Origin: Anaerolineae bacterium
GTDB lineage: Bacteria > Chloroflexota > Anaerolineae > Caldilineales > Caldilineaceae
DNA: 64,000 nucleotides
Assembly (NCBI GenBank): GCA_030432295.1
Contig: JAUIHI010000001.1
Coordinates: 310,001 to 374,000 of the forward strand
Direction: 5' to 3'
Part shown: positions 8,676-17,445 of the stretch, in pieces
Numbering within the stretch: position 1 is the first letter of the stretch
Layout: every line of letters starts with the position of its first letter
Program-made: the position numbers and the translations under genes
The notes under the pieces: generated by a model
The model's database searches: none
Seen by the model: only the letters and a program-made list of their open reading frames with translations
What the model was told of the DNA's origin: nothing

Positions 8676-10481
8676 ATGGACACAACGAATACGCTCGTGC
8701 CTATTGGCCAGAGCGACAATGCGCAAGAGCCGGGCCGGCTGCCTGTCCAGGCGGCTGAACGCGCCAGGCAAGAGAGACGCCAGAGTCGGCGGCTGCTTTT
8801 GCAGGGTGTTGGCGTCCTGGCTGCCTCAGCCGCGGCGACGGTGGCCCTGTCACCGGGCCGCGCAGGCGCGTCACCCCAACGGCAAGCAGGGGATGCCGTC
8901 CCCGCCATGCGTACCATCCGCTTCCGGCCCCAGGCCCGCTCTGACGCGGCCGCGGGTAAACCTGCCCTGCCCAGTCTGGCGGTCATCGCACTCAACCGGA
9001 TGGGTTTTGGCCCCCGACCCGGCGATATCGACGCCTTCAAAGCGCTGGGCAGCACAGACAGCGAGCGGCTGACCGCCTATGTGGACCAGCAGTTGGACCC
9101 GGCCAGCATCGACGACAGCGCCTGTGACGCCATTATCGCCAGCTACAACTTCCAGACGCTGGACAAATCCCAGGCTCAGTTGTGGGCAGACCACATCAAA
9201 AGCGACGAGGCCAAAGATTGGCGCTATCGCCGCCTGCCCGTGTGGGAGACCGAACGGGTGGCCTTTGTGCGGCTGCTCCACAGCAAGCGCCAATTGGTGG
9301 AAGTCCTGGCCGATTTCTGGCACAATCACTTCAACGTCTACGGCTGGGACTCGTGGATTCAGTCCACTTTCGTCCACTACGACCGGGATGTGATTCGGGG
9401 CAATCTGCTGGGCAACTTCCGCAAAATGCTGGGCGATGTGGCCCGCAGCCCGGCCATGCTCTACTATCTGGACAACCAGTCCAACTCCGGCGGCAACCCC
9501 AACGAGAACTACGCACGGGAGTTGTTCGAGCTTCACGGCCTGGGCGCGGAGAACTATTTCGGCGTGCGTAAGACCACCGACCCGGAGATTGTGGATGAGA
9601 ACGGCGACCGCAAGGGCTACATCGACAGCGATGTCTACGGCGCAACCACCTGCTTTACAGGCTGGCGCATCGACGGCGATACGGGCCTCTTTCACTTTGA
9701 CGCGGCCAGCCACTTCCCCTACACAAAAGTAGTGATGGGCCAGATTATCGAAGATTTCCTGGGCGAAGATGACGGCAATATCGTCCTGGACCTGCTCGCC
9801 AATCATCCGGGCACAGCCCGCTACATATGCCGCAAGCTCTGCCGCCGGTTGGTCAGCGACAATCCGCCAGAGAGTCTGGTGCAGGCCACGGCCGATCTCT
9901 TTCACGCCAACCGGGAGGCCCCCGACCAGCTTGCCCAAGTGGTGCGGATGATTCTGCTTTCCGAGGAGTTCCACACCACCTGGGGCGACAAAATCCGGCG
10001 GCCTTTTGAATTTGCCGGTGCGCTGCTGCGGGCCACCCAGTGCAACTACGACCCAACTCTCGACAACTTCTTCTGGTGGTATGGGGCAATGGGGCAGAGT
10101 CTTTTCAGTTGGCATCCACCCAACGGCTATCCGGATACGGCCGCTGATTGGAGCAGCACAATGCCCATCCTCCAGCGTTGGCGTTTTGTCAACGACATTC
10201 TGGAATGGAAGATCGGCGGCGACGGCGAGGACAAGAACGACAAGCGGATTGTGGTGGATGGTGTGATGCCGGAGGATGTGGCAACACCAGAAGCGATCGT
10301 CGATTTCTGGAGCCGCCGGCTGCTGGGCTATCTGCTCCCCACCGCGGAACGCACGGAGATTGTGGAATTTATGGCCTTTGGCCGGGGCACGGACAGCGAC
10401 CTGCCCCCGGACCAGATCGCCGAACGGTTGCGCTATATGATAGCCCTGATTCTGATGTCGCCCTCTTTCCAGTGGCGCTAG
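8676..10481 (+). CDS. DUF1800 family Tat-exported protein
   Basis: A 601-residue protein with a twin-arginine-like signal (RRQSRRLLLQGVGVLAASAAA at about 35-55). It has the hallmark DUF1800 block NPNENYARELFELHGLG together with FWHNHFNVY and LHSKRQLVEVLADFW. DUF1800 proteins are large exported proteins of unknown activity, almost always encoded next to a DUF1501 sulfatase-like protein; that pair is present here, 15 bases apart. The twin Arg is preceded by a long hydrophilic stretch, so the signal is atypical but plausible. ATG 8676 follows a good ribosome site. Confidence 0.95.
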   Translation: MDTTNTLVPIGQSDNAQEPGRLPVQAAERARQERRQSRRLLLQGVGVLAASAAATVALSPGRAGASPQRQAGDAVPAMRTIRFRPQARSDAAAGKPALPSLAVIALNRMGFGPRPGDIDAFKALGSTDSERLTAYVDQQLDPASIDDSACDAIIASYNFQTLDKSQAQLWADHIKSDEAKDWRYRRLPVWETERVAFVRLLHSKRQLVEVLADFWHNHFNVYGWDSWIQSTFVHYDRDVIRGNLLGNFRKMLGDVARSPAMLYYLDNQSNSGGNPNENYARELFELHGLGAENYFGVRKTTDPEIVDENGDRKGYIDSDVYGATTCFTGWRIDGDTGLFHFDAASHFPYTKVVMGQIIEDFLGEDDGNIVLDLLANHPGTARYICRKLCRRLVSDNPPESLVQATADLFHANREAPDQLAQVVRMILLSEEFHTTWGDKIRRPFEFAGALLRATQCNYDPTLDNFFWWYGAMGQSLFSWHPPNGYPDTAADWSSTMPILQRWRFVNDILEWKIGGDGEDKNDKRIVVDGVMPEDVATPEAIVDFWSRRLLGYLLPTAERTEIVEFMAFGRGTDSDLPPDQIAERLRYMIALILMSPSFQWR

Positions 10482-10496
10482 AAAGCGAGAAGCAAA

Positions 10497-11873
10497 ATGG
10501 CAAGTAACGGATATACTCGACGGGGCTTTCTGGTGGGCTGCTCCGCGGCGATTGCCGGTATGGCGGGCGCAAAGCTGACCCACGTGGCCTTTGGCAGTCC
10601 GGAGGCCGAACCCAACCAGGAGGTGCTGGTCGTCATCTTTCTGCGGGGCGGGATGGACGGTCTTTCCCTCGTCGCACCCATTGCCGGGGACGACCGGGGC
10701 TACTACGAGGCAGCCCGGGAACGGCTGGCCCTGCCCACCACCGGCGACAACAAAGCCTTTGACCTGAACGGGCTGCTGGGTTTGCACGTAGCCGCGGCCC
10801 CTTTCCACGAACTCTACCAGGCGGGCAAGGCGGCTGTCGTCCACGCCGCGGGGCTGACCAGCGACACCCGCTCCCACTTCGACGCTATGCAATACATCGA
10901 ACTGGGCACTCCGGGCAGCAAAAGCGACTCCACCGGCTGGCTCACCCGTCACCTCTCCACCGCGGGCAATCTGCCCCCACAGATCATCGCCCCCGCTGTC
11001 TCAACCAGCGGTTCCACACCTACCTCCCTGGCGGGCAGCCGGGAAGCCATTGCAATGTCCCGGCCCCAGGACTTCAACTTCAACGGCCACTGGAACTACC
11101 GCAACTGGCAGCGCATGGCCCTGCGCAATATGTACAACGGCAGCACCTGGCTCCACAGCGCGGGAACCCAAACCCTAGACGCCATCGACGTTATCGAATA
11201 CGCGGATCCGTCCAACTATTCGGCGGAAAACGGCGCGGTCTATCCCAACAACAGCTTTGGGACCAGCCTGCAATCTGTGGCCCAGATGGTCAAACTTCAG
11301 TTGGGGATGCGTATCGCCACTATCGATTTGGGCGGCTGGGATACCCACGAATACCAGGGCGACGGGGGCACGGGCTATTTTGCCACCCAGATTACCAGCC
11401 TGACCCAGGGGCTGAATGCGTTGATGACCGACCTGAGCAACTCGGCGGGGACCGACCACAGCCAGCGGCTGACGGTTGTGGTGATGAGCGAGTTTGGCCG
11501 CAGTTTCAAGGAGAACGCCAGCAGGGGCACGGATCACGGCCACGGCAATGTGATGCTGGTGGTGGGGGGCAATGTGAACGGGGGGCAGGTCTACGGCCAG
11601 TGGCCGGGGCTGGCAACCGAGCAGTTGTACGACCGGCGGGACCTGGCGATTACCACCGACTACCGCCGGGTATTGAGCGAAATTCTTATTCGCAAGCTGG
11701 GCAACCCGAATCTGGGCACGATCTTCCCCGGCTACACGGGCTACGATCCTCTGGGGATCGTCCAGGGCAGCGATCTGACGCCTGTCTACAGCCCAGTGAC
11801 GCCCACGCCGACACCGACTGTTGTCGGCAGCGAACTGAATCACCGGGTCTATCTGCCCGGAGTGCAGCGGTAG
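10497..11873 (+). CDS. DUF1501 family Tat-exported protein
   Basis: A 458-residue protein beginning MASNGYTRRGFLVGCSA, a canonical twin-arginine signal. The body contains VVIFLRGGMDGLSLV, DLGGWDTHEYQGDG, VVVMSEFGRSFKEN and TDHGHGNVMLVVGG, the alkaline-phosphatase/sulfatase-fold signatures of DUF1501. The tail is a PTPTPTV linker ending NHRVYLPGVQR, a short hydrophobic-YLP-x3-R terminus like that seen on the other giant exported proteins of this window. It forms an operon with the preceding DUF1800 gene. The substrate is unknown. Confidence 0.95.
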   Translation: MASNGYTRRGFLVGCSAAIAGMAGAKLTHVAFGSPEAEPNQEVLVVIFLRGGMDGLSLVAPIAGDDRGYYEAARERLALPTTGDNKAFDLNGLLGLHVAAAPFHELYQAGKAAVVHAAGLTSDTRSHFDAMQYIELGTPGSKSDSTGWLTRHLSTAGNLPPQIIAPAVSTSGSTPTSLAGSREAIAMSRPQDFNFNGHWNYRNWQRMALRNMYNGSTWLHSAGTQTLDAIDVIEYADPSNYSAENGAVYPNNSFGTSLQSVAQMVKLQLGMRIATIDLGGWDTHEYQGDGGTGYFATQITSLTQGLNALMTDLSNSAGTDHSQRLTVVVMSEFGRSFKENASRGTDHGHGNVMLVVGGNVNGGQVYGQWPGLATEQLYDRRDLAITTDYRRVLSEILIRKLGNPNLGTIFPGYTGYDPLGIVQGSDLTPVYSPVTPTPTPTVVGSELNHRVYLPGVQR

Positions 11874-11920
11874 GTCCGCCAGGTGAAGTCCTGGATGTTT
11901 GTAAAAAAAGCGGGCGTTTG

Positions 11921-11993
11921 TTGTATACACGGATCAAAGGGAACACGGATAGCTTTGCATCCTATCCGTGTTCCCTTTGATCCGTGTATACAA
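11921..11993 (+). repeat. Perfect 32-bp palindromic element
   Basis: Arms 11921-11952 and 11962-11993 are exactly complementary with a nine-base loop. Each begins TTGTATACACGGAT and contains a second ACACGGAT. The same arm start occurs in the palindrome at 13276-13483, so both belong to one family. Confidence 0.95.
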
Positions 11994-12104
11994 ATTTCTG
12001 TCTGTAGCCCAAAATCTTCGCCCCTCCCTCACACCTGTGATACACTCAGATCAGAGAATATCGACACATCACCCATTACATTACCCATTTCTGAGACGAA
12101 TCCA

Positions 12105-12986
12105 ATGACGACACCCTACACCCCCTCCGGCGACTACACCCTCCTTGACTCTGGCGGCGAGCGCAAACTGGAACAGATCGGCGACTACCGGCTGCTGCGC
12201 CAGGCTCCCCAGGCCGTGTGGAGCCGACGCATGGCCGAAGCCGAATGGAAGGCCGCTGACGCGGTCTACGAGCGGGACAGCACCGGCGGCGGCGACTGGC
12301 AGTTTCGCCAGAAGATGGGCCGCAAACTGGAAATCCTCTACGCCAACATTCACTTTCAGATCAAACTGACCGACTTCGGCCATCTGGGGCTTTTCCCGGA
12401 GCAGGCTGAGAATTGGGAATGGATGCGCCAACTGATCCGTGCCCGACTGCAACGGACGAATGGACGCAATCTGAATGTGCTCAATCTTTTTGCCTATACC
12501 GGTGGCAGTACCCTTGCGTGTAGTCAGGCTGGTGCGCATCTGGTGCATGTGGACGCTGCCAGGGGTGTGGTGGACTGGGCCAAAGAGAACGCCCGTCTCA
12601 GCCGCCTGGAGGAGCGTCCCATCCGCTGGCTGGTGGACGACGCGCTCAAATTCGTCAAACGGGAGGCCCGCCGGGAGAACCGCTATCAGGGCATTATTCT
12701 GGACCCGCCCAGCTTTGGCCGGGGACCGAAGGGCGAAGTCTTCAAAATTGAGAACGATCTGATGCCTCTGCTGGAAGCCTGCCAGGAGATTCTGGCCCCG
12801 GATGCGCTCTTCTTTCTGTTGAGTTGCCACACACCGGGTTTCACCCCCACGACCCTACGCAACGAAGTGCTGGAAGTGGTGGAACGCTGGGGCGGGCGCG
12901 TGGAAGAGGGCGAGATGCTCATCGCCGAACAATCGGGCCGGATGCTGCCCAGCGGTAACTATGCCCGCTGGAGTGCGGACAAGTAG
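12105..12986 (+). CDS. Class I SAM-dependent methyltransferase, RlmI/RlmK-like
   Basis: A 293-residue cytoplasmic methyltransferase. The SAM-binding motif I region is [20 protein letters not shown] followed by [16 protein letters not shown], and the catalytic-side motif is [20 protein letters not shown]. This layout is that of the C-terminal domain of the 23S rRNA m5C1962 and related rRNA methyltransferases; the N-terminal PUA domain of RlmI is absent. The target base cannot be deduced. ATG 12105 begins the conserved protein; the open frame upstream to 11883 crosses the palindrome and is not coding. Confidence 0.9.
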   Translation: MTTPYTPSGDYTLLDSGGERKLEQIGDYRLLRQAPQAVWSRRMAEAEWKAADAVYERDSTGGGDWQFRQKMGRKLEILYANIHFQIKLTDFGHLGLFPEQAENWEWMRQLIRARLQRTNGRNLNVLNLFAYTGGSTLACSQAGAHLVHVDAARGVVDWAKENARLSRLEERPIRWLVDDALKFVKREARRENRYQGIILDPPSFGRGPKGEVFKIENDLMPLLEACQEILAPDALFFLLSCHTPGFTPTTLRNEVLEVVERWGGRVEEGEMLIAEQSGRMLPSGNYARWSADK

Positions 12987-12988
12987 GC

Positions 12989-13016
12989 GACGGACGACAG
13001 ACCGCAGACCGCCGTT
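12989..13016 (+). repeat. Short heptad array after the methyltransferase gene
   Basis: Four units of 7 bp: GACGGAC, GACAGAC, CGCAGAC, CGCCGTT. Confidence 0.7.
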
Positions 13017-13055
13017 ACTCGTCGTCAACGGGTACTATCAATACTTTTGGGTGCG

Positions 13056-13103
13056 AAAAGACGCTGATTCACAGAGCTTTCTTCCTCTGAATCAGCGTCT
13101 TTT
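13056..13103 (+). terminator. Terminator-like 16-bp hairpin
   Basis: Perfect 16-bp arms at 13056-13071 and 13088-13103, flanked by AAAA and TTTT, 16-base loop. It could stop transcription leaving the methyltransferase gene, and in the opposite direction. Confidence 0.65.
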
Positions 13104-13275
13104 ATTTTACGATTTTGGGCATGGTTCATTTCACCGTCAAATGATCTTTACAAATAGAGAGGAGTAGGCACGCCCTCGTGCCGGTCACAGCCGAGTCCAC
13201 CCCGCACGTGGGCGTGCTCACTCCTCCCACCGAATTGGTAAGATGCCGATCCATCCAAATAAACCACGTCCGATT

Positions 13276-13483
13276 TTGTATACACGGATAGGAAGGAACA
13301 CGGATTTTCAGACTTAGGCGACTTCACGAAGATAAGTACCCATAAGTCCCCGGCACTTCACGCACAACAACGGCGTGACTGTGACGTATCGACTCGCTTG
13401 AAGAGAAAGTGCCGGGGACTTTGCCTGGGTGTTTTATTCTTTGAAATAGCCTTATCCGTGTTCCTTCCTATCCGTGTATACAA
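13276..13483 (+). repeat. Nested palindromic element (30-bp outer and 15-bp inner arms)
   Basis: Outer arms 13276-13305 and 13454-13483 are exactly complementary (30 bp) and begin TTGTATACACGGAT. Nested inside are 15-bp arms 13344-13358 and 13407-13421 (AAGTCCCCGGCACTT and complement). With the heptad array and terminator hairpin before it, this fills most of the 513-base gap 12987-13499; no gene is seen there. Confidence 0.92.
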
Positions 13484-13499
13484 TCCCTCTCTTTACAGA

Positions 13500-14366
13500 T
13501 CAGCCGCCGCCGAACTCTGCCACAAAGCCGTCGATCAGCCGTCGGGCGATGCTGGGCGGCGGAGGCAATTGGGGCAGGGCATCGGCTGCAAACCAGCCTG
13601 CCTCCGCGATCTCCGCCTCCTCCAGCACAAACTCCCCGCCCGCATACTCTGCGGTGAATCCCAGCATCAACGAATTGGGGAAGGGCCAGGGCTGGCTGGC
13701 GACGTAACGCACGTTCTGAATCGTAATCCCCACCTCTTCCATCACCTCCCGCTGCGCGCACTCCTCCAGCGATTCCCCCGGCTCGACAAAACCGGCAATG
13801 ACACTATAGCGTCCCGCGGGGAAGCGGTGATTGCGCGCCAGCAGCAGCTTTGGCCCCTCCTCCGTATGACGGACGACCGCAATGATAATCGCCGGAGAGA
13901 GCCGGGGAAAGTTGGTTAGCCCGCAGGCCGGACACTTCTTGGCCCGCTCCGTGGGCAGACTCTCCATTTGCGAGCCGCAGCGTCCGCAGAACTGATGGGT
14001 GCGATCCCAGTCTACAACCTGCACGGCCCGTCCGGCAATCTGGAAAATTGGATCGGGCAGCCGGGCGTAGAGCTGGCGCAGCCCCTCGGCAGAAACGCCC
14101 TCCGGCAGGGGCGTGGCCGGGTCTGTTTCCGCCGAATAGCAGTAGACCGGTGGCTGGCCGTCCCGATGCAGATGGCCCAGATATTGACGGCGCACAATCG
14201 GCAGACCCAACTCCTCCAGCACCGCAGCCCGCAGCACTTCCGCGCCCGTGCCGTTCTGGCGCACCAGCAGATTGTTATCCTGAAAGACAAACCAGTGGGC
14301 CGGGTCGTGTGGCGTGGCCGGCGGTGTCACCGCGCTCTGGAAGGTGTAATCGATGGGTGTGGACAC
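13500..14366 (-). CDS. nudC: NAD(+) diphosphatase NudC
   Basis: A 288-residue Nudix hydrolase that cleaves NADH/NAD to NMNH/NMN plus AMP and, in characterised homologues, removes NAD caps from RNA. All diagnostic parts are visible: a four-cysteine zinc ribbon (C127, C130, C145, C148), a complete Nudix box in GFVEPGESLEECAQREVMEE at about 192-211, and the NADH pyrophosphatase signature SQPWPFPNSLM at about 224-234. The length suits the family. It is transcribed away from the small peptide gene at 14597, with no partner on its strand. Confidence 0.97.
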   Translation of the reverse strand: MSTPIDYTFQSAVTPPATPHDPAHWFVFQDNNLLVRQNGTGAEVLRAAVLEELGLPIVRRQYLGHLHRDGQPPVYCYSAETDPATPLPEGVSAEGLRQLYARLPDPIFQIAGRAVQVVDWDRTHQFCGRCGSQMESLPTERAKKCPACGLTNFPRLSPAIIIAVVRHTEEGPKLLLARNHRFPAGRYSVIAGFVEPGESLEECAQREVMEEVGITIQNVRYVASQPWPFPNSLMLGFTAEYAGGEFVLEEAEIAEAGWFAADALPQLPPPPSIARRLIDGFVAEFGGG

Positions 14367-14389
14367 TGTCGCGCCTGCTTTCTTTAAGG

Positions 14390-14590
14390 TTGTTGCCGTA
14401 TCTGCAACAAAGTTTGGCTAGAGTGAAAGATATAAGGGCTTTGCTGGCTCTTTAATAGTAGTAGTACACAGAATAGACCGGCCATCTGTTCTGTGCGTTC
14501 AAAATCGAGATGCCTGTTTGGGGAGCACGCGTGCCGTCCTGTGGGCGGGAGATCTCCAAACCCAATCTGGCTCCTTTGCAAAAGGAGAGC
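14390..14590 (+). promoter_or_regulatory. Structured leader of the small secreted peptide, ribosome site inside a hairpin
   Basis: Several stems can be drawn between the NudC start and the peptide ATG: TTGTTGC/GCAACAA (14390-14396 with 14404-14410), CACAGAA/TTCTGTG (14467-14473 with 14489-14495), a nine-pair stem GTTTGGGGA/TCTCCAAAC with one G-U pair around 14515-14560 enclosing CCGTCC/GGGCGG, and CTCCTTT/AAAGGAG (14571-14577 with 14581-14587). The last hairpin contains the AGGAG ribosome site of the gene at 14597. No known riboswitch consensus was recognised. Confidence 0.55.
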
Positions 14591-14596
14591 GTTGAA

Positions 14597-14773
14597 ATGG
14601 GTACAGATTGGAAGAAGCAGACTCGTCGTGTTTTGACCTTCGCCGTGCTGGCACTGCTGCTGGCGGTGGGTGGTCTCTTTGGACCTGTGGCGGTTGAGCA
14701 GGTTGTGGGTGGGAATCTGGTTTCTACAACCCACACAGCCCACGCCTGCGGTAGTCAGGGCGGCGGCTGCTGA
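14597..14773 (+). CDS. Small secreted Cys/Gly-tailed peptide
   Basis: A 58-residue product starting MGTDWKKQTRRVLTFAVLA. A basic n-region and a hydrophobic core (VLTFAVLALLLAVGGLFGPVAV) make a signal peptide or anchor, followed by a short mature part ending THTAHACGSQGGGC. The ATG at 14597 was chosen because AGGAG sits just upstream; the frame is open from 14510 but those codons lie in the leader. The gene ends in its own terminator. No family was recognised. The Cys-Gly-rich tail is reminiscent of small exported peptides or modified-peptide precursors, but no maturation enzyme is encoded nearby, so that is speculation. Confidence 0.6.
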   Translation: MGTDWKKQTRRVLTFAVLALLLAVGGLFGPVAVEQVVGGNLVSTTHTAHACGSQGGGC

Positions 14774-14793
14774 CAGCCGCACTGTGTAGTGCT

Positions 14794-14828
14794 CGGCAAG
14801 GGGTCACTCGGCCCCTTGCCGGGCTTTT
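14794..14828 (+). terminator. Rho-independent terminator of the small peptide gene
   Basis: Ten-base arms CGGCAAGGGG (14794-14803) and CCCCTTGCCG (14812-14821) followed by GGC and TTTTT. It overlaps the last codons of the convergent TPR gene. Confidence 0.85.
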
Positions 14829-16048
14829 TGTAGAGAAGCGGTGTACCACCCGCGCTTTTCCGCATATTCTTCGGGAAAGCTTTGTAGACTCTCAATCTCG
14901 GCCAGGCTTTGTTCGCACAGGTCCGCGGCCTCGGCAAAGCGCTTTTGCTGCAGCAGGGCCAGAACGACGCCGTGCTGGGTGTTCAGCCGCGCCTGGTGGT
15001 CACCCAAGCCGACATACACTGCAACCCCGTCGCGAAAAGCATCTTCCGCTCTCTCTGGCTCTGCCAGTTGCAGATAGAGCAGCCCCAAGTTGTTGTAAAT
15101 CCAGGCCAGTGCCCGCTGTCCCCCCAATGGCCGCATGGCGCTATTGGCCTGTTGGTAGAGTCGGAGTGCCTCTTGATAGTTCCCGATCCTCATCTGAACC
15201 GTTCCCAGATTGTTCAGCGTTACAGCCAGATGATAGGGATCAGATGAAGATTCCAACATCTCAACGGCCTGATATAGCCATTCTTCTGCTTCCTGCAAAC
15301 GATTCTGATTTCCATATTCACTTTGCCTCAGGTGGACCAGCCCCAAATTCTGGTAGGCCCAGGCGATGGTGCGCTGATCCTCGCCGCGCAGACGAAAATC
15401 CAGGGCCAATTTGTGCTGCTGCTCCGCATCGGCCCAGCGGCGCTGGCTGAGAGCGACCATCCCCAACACATAATGGGATTCGGCGCGCTCCACATCGCCT
15501 GCCTCCAGATAGGCCAAGGCTTCGTTGGCACAGGCCAGGGCATCCCCATAGCGATATTGGAGATGATATACTCTGCCCAGTTGGTTCAGCGCCGCGGCCA
15601 CCTCTGCCCCTTTCCCACAAAGCCGGAATGCAGCCACCGACTGCTCCAGCCACGTCCTGGCCGCGGAATCGCGATCCATCAGTCGATTCAATTGGCCCAG
15701 GATGCGCCCAATCTCGGCCTCTGCCTCTGTGTCCTCCTCGGATTGCGCCCAGGTGAAATAGGACTCCAAACAGCGAATCCACTCCTCCCGGTAGCCAAAC
15801 TGCTCCATTCCGGGAGCGACGGCAGTGATGATCTGCCGGGACAGAGGCCATCCTTCCCGCCCCAGCAGGCTGTAGCCCAGAATGTGCAGGGAGAGATCGC
15901 AGACCGACTGAATATCTTCCACCCGGTCTGCGTTGATGCGGGCCAGCACCACCCCTGCCCCGTTGCGAATGTATTGCCGGAACATTGCCCCCGTCGATTG
16001 TTCGCTGTCAGCGGGCGGTCTCTCTATTGTTGGGGTTCGCTCAGCCAT
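14804..16048 (-). CDS. Tetratricopeptide-repeat protein
   Basis: A 414-residue soluble protein, mostly TPR units from about residue 130 to the end (AAALNQLGRVYHLQYRYGDA, AWAYQNLGLVHLRQSEYGN, AVTLNNLGTVQMRIGNYQEA, AWIYNNLGLLYLQLAEPERA). It starts inside the upstream STAND ATPase gene (25-base overlap), so the two look like one sensor-regulator split over two chains: ATPase plus TPR scaffold. TPRs normally bind partner proteins or ligands. The last codons overlap the terminator of the convergent peptide gene. Confidence 0.9.
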   Translation of the reverse strand: MAERTPTIERPPADSEQSTGAMFRQYIRNGAGVVLARINADRVEDIQSVCDLSLHILGYSLLGREGWPLSRQIITAVAPGMEQFGYREEWIRCLESYFTWAQSEEDTEAEAEIGRILGQLNRLMDRDSAARTWLEQSVAAFRLCGKGAEVAAALNQLGRVYHLQYRYGDALACANEALAYLEAGDVERAESHYVLGMVALSQRRWADAEQQHKLALDFRLRGEDQRTIAWAYQNLGLVHLRQSEYGNQNRLQEAEEWLYQAVEMLESSSDPYHLAVTLNNLGTVQMRIGNYQEALRLYQQANSAMRPLGGQRALAWIYNNLGLLYLQLAEPERAEDAFRDGVAVYVGLGDHQARLNTQHGVVLALLQQKRFAEAADLCEQSLAEIESLQSFPEEYAEKRGWYTASLQKARQGAE

Positions 16049-17445
16049 TTCAGCGCCTGTTGGTGGAGGAAGGATCGGGTCAGGCTATGGATGGAATAGC
16101 GATAGGTCGGCTTATCCCGCTGACAGTTCACCAGATTGAGGATCATCAGTCGGTCGAGGGCATTCATCACTTCTTCTTCATTCAAGCCGGTGACGGCCAG
16201 CACAAACGGCTGGTCCTCGCCTTTGGGGGGCACAAGTTGCATGGCCATCAGCACCTTTTGGCCCAGATCGTCCAGATTCTCCCATATCTTGCGGTAGACG
16301 TAGGCGTAGAGCTGCTCTGTGCGATAGCCTCGGGCTTCCCGGAAATCTTCCAGAACAGTAGCCAGGGGGCGGAAATGACACTGGCCCACAATCAGAAGCA
16401 GGGCCAGAGGGTTGCCGCCGACCACTTCAAAGATCGGTGCCAGCTCTGCCGTGGGCAATTGGGCAATCTCCGCCAAATTCTCCTTCTCGGCCTCCCGGCG
16501 CACCAGACGGATCGCGTCTTCCAGGCTCAGCGGCGGCAGAGGGTAGTGGTAGACGTCGGTTTCGGCGTAAAGGGAACGGCGGGATGTCAGGAGAAATTTG
16601 CTGGGATTGGCCAGTCTGCGCAGGGTTGGCAGCAGTTTCTCCACATCCGCGATAGTCTCCAGATTGTCGATCACAACGATGTGGGGCGTCTTCAGTCGAT
16701 ATTCCAGGGCGTGTAGGCTCTCGCCGGGGGAAGATGGCTTGCCCGGTCTGTTGCCCCACAGTTGGTCCACAAGGCTGAGGATGATGTCATCGGTGGAGAG
16801 TTCAGTCGCGCTGGCCGGCTGGAAGCCACTCCCCAGGCCACCGTCCTGCCGGGCCGTTACCCAGGCAAAGGCGTAGGCGGTTGTGTCACGAATCAACCGG
16901 CGTATGAGGGCATCGGCCAGGGCTGTCTTGCCGGCCCCGCCGATTCCTTCAATCGCCAGAAGCAGGGGGGAATCGGCAGATGTCAGCGCTTCGCCCAATT
17001 GGGAGAGATGGGCGTCGACACCGATCAGATCAAAATAGGTCGGGTCATCCAGCCGCTCCTCAAACTCTGCGATCATCTGGGCCTGTGCCGCAGACTCCAT
17101 GCCCACCACAATTGCCGTCAACTCGTGCAAAGCCTCGCGCTGAAGGCGATAGATGGAACTTTCGGCCAGACTGAGTTTGTTGGCGACCAGACGCACCGCG
17201 TTTTGGTCGCGGAAGCGAAGACGCACAATCTCGGCAGATTGAGGGGCGTGTTCTTCCAGGCGGAGAAGGGCATCCTCCATCAGTTGGCTGATGGCTGCGT
17301 TCAGACTTTTGCCCGACATTCGCTCCCGCACAACCGAGAGGGCTGCCAGCGGGTTTGTATCATCGGCACCCGCAGTCCACACGTCCAGCGCCTGTTTGAT
17401 CAGTTCTTTCCATTGGGTCGGTGAAACAGCGGTTTGTTTTGACAT
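16024..17445 (-). CDS. STAND/NB-ARC-type ATPase with N-terminal HTH-like region
   Basis: A 473-residue protein. Residues about 68-110 (AEIVRLRFRDQNAVRLVANK, LSLAESSIYRLQREALHEL) resemble a sigma-70 region 4-like helix-turn-helix. The ATPase has a P-loop GIGGAGKT at 167-174, a Walker B-like IVVIDNLE, LLTSRRS (sensor) and GGNPLALLLIVGQ, as in NB-ARC/NACHT-type signalling ATPases. A winged-helix-like end follows (YRYSIHSLTRSFLHQQAL). It probably forms an ATP-gated regulatory complex with the overlapping TPR gene. The start MSKQTAVSP at 17445 was preferred over the frame opening at 17553. Confidence 0.88.
   Translation of the reverse strand: MSKQTAVSPTQWKELIKQALDVWTAGADDTNPLAALSVVRERMSGKSLNAAISQLMEDALLRLEEHAPQSAEIVRLRFRDQNAVRLVANKLSLAESSIYRLQREALHELTAIVVGMESAAQAQMIAEFEERLDDPTYFDLIGVDAHLSQLGEALTSADSPLLLAIEGIGGAGKTALADALIRRLIRDTTAYAFAWVTARQDGGLGSGFQPASATELSTDDIILSLVDQLWGNRPGKPSSPGESLHALEYRLKTPHIVVIDNLETIADVEKLLPTLRRLANPSKFLLTSRRSLYAETDVYHYPLPPLSLEDAIRLVRREAEKENLAEIAQLPTAELAPIFEVVGGNPLALLLIVGQCHFRPLATVLEDFREARGYRTEQLYAYVYRKIWENLDDLGQKVLMAMQLVPPKGEDQPFVLAVTGLNEEEVMNALDRLMILNLVNCQRDKPTYRYSIHSLTRSFLHQQALKWLSEPQQ

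Noticed and set aside
8871-10952. 693-codon open frame on the minus strand
   Set aside because: It is a shadow of the DUF1800/DUF1501 genes and runs across their junction; composition is that of an antisense translation.
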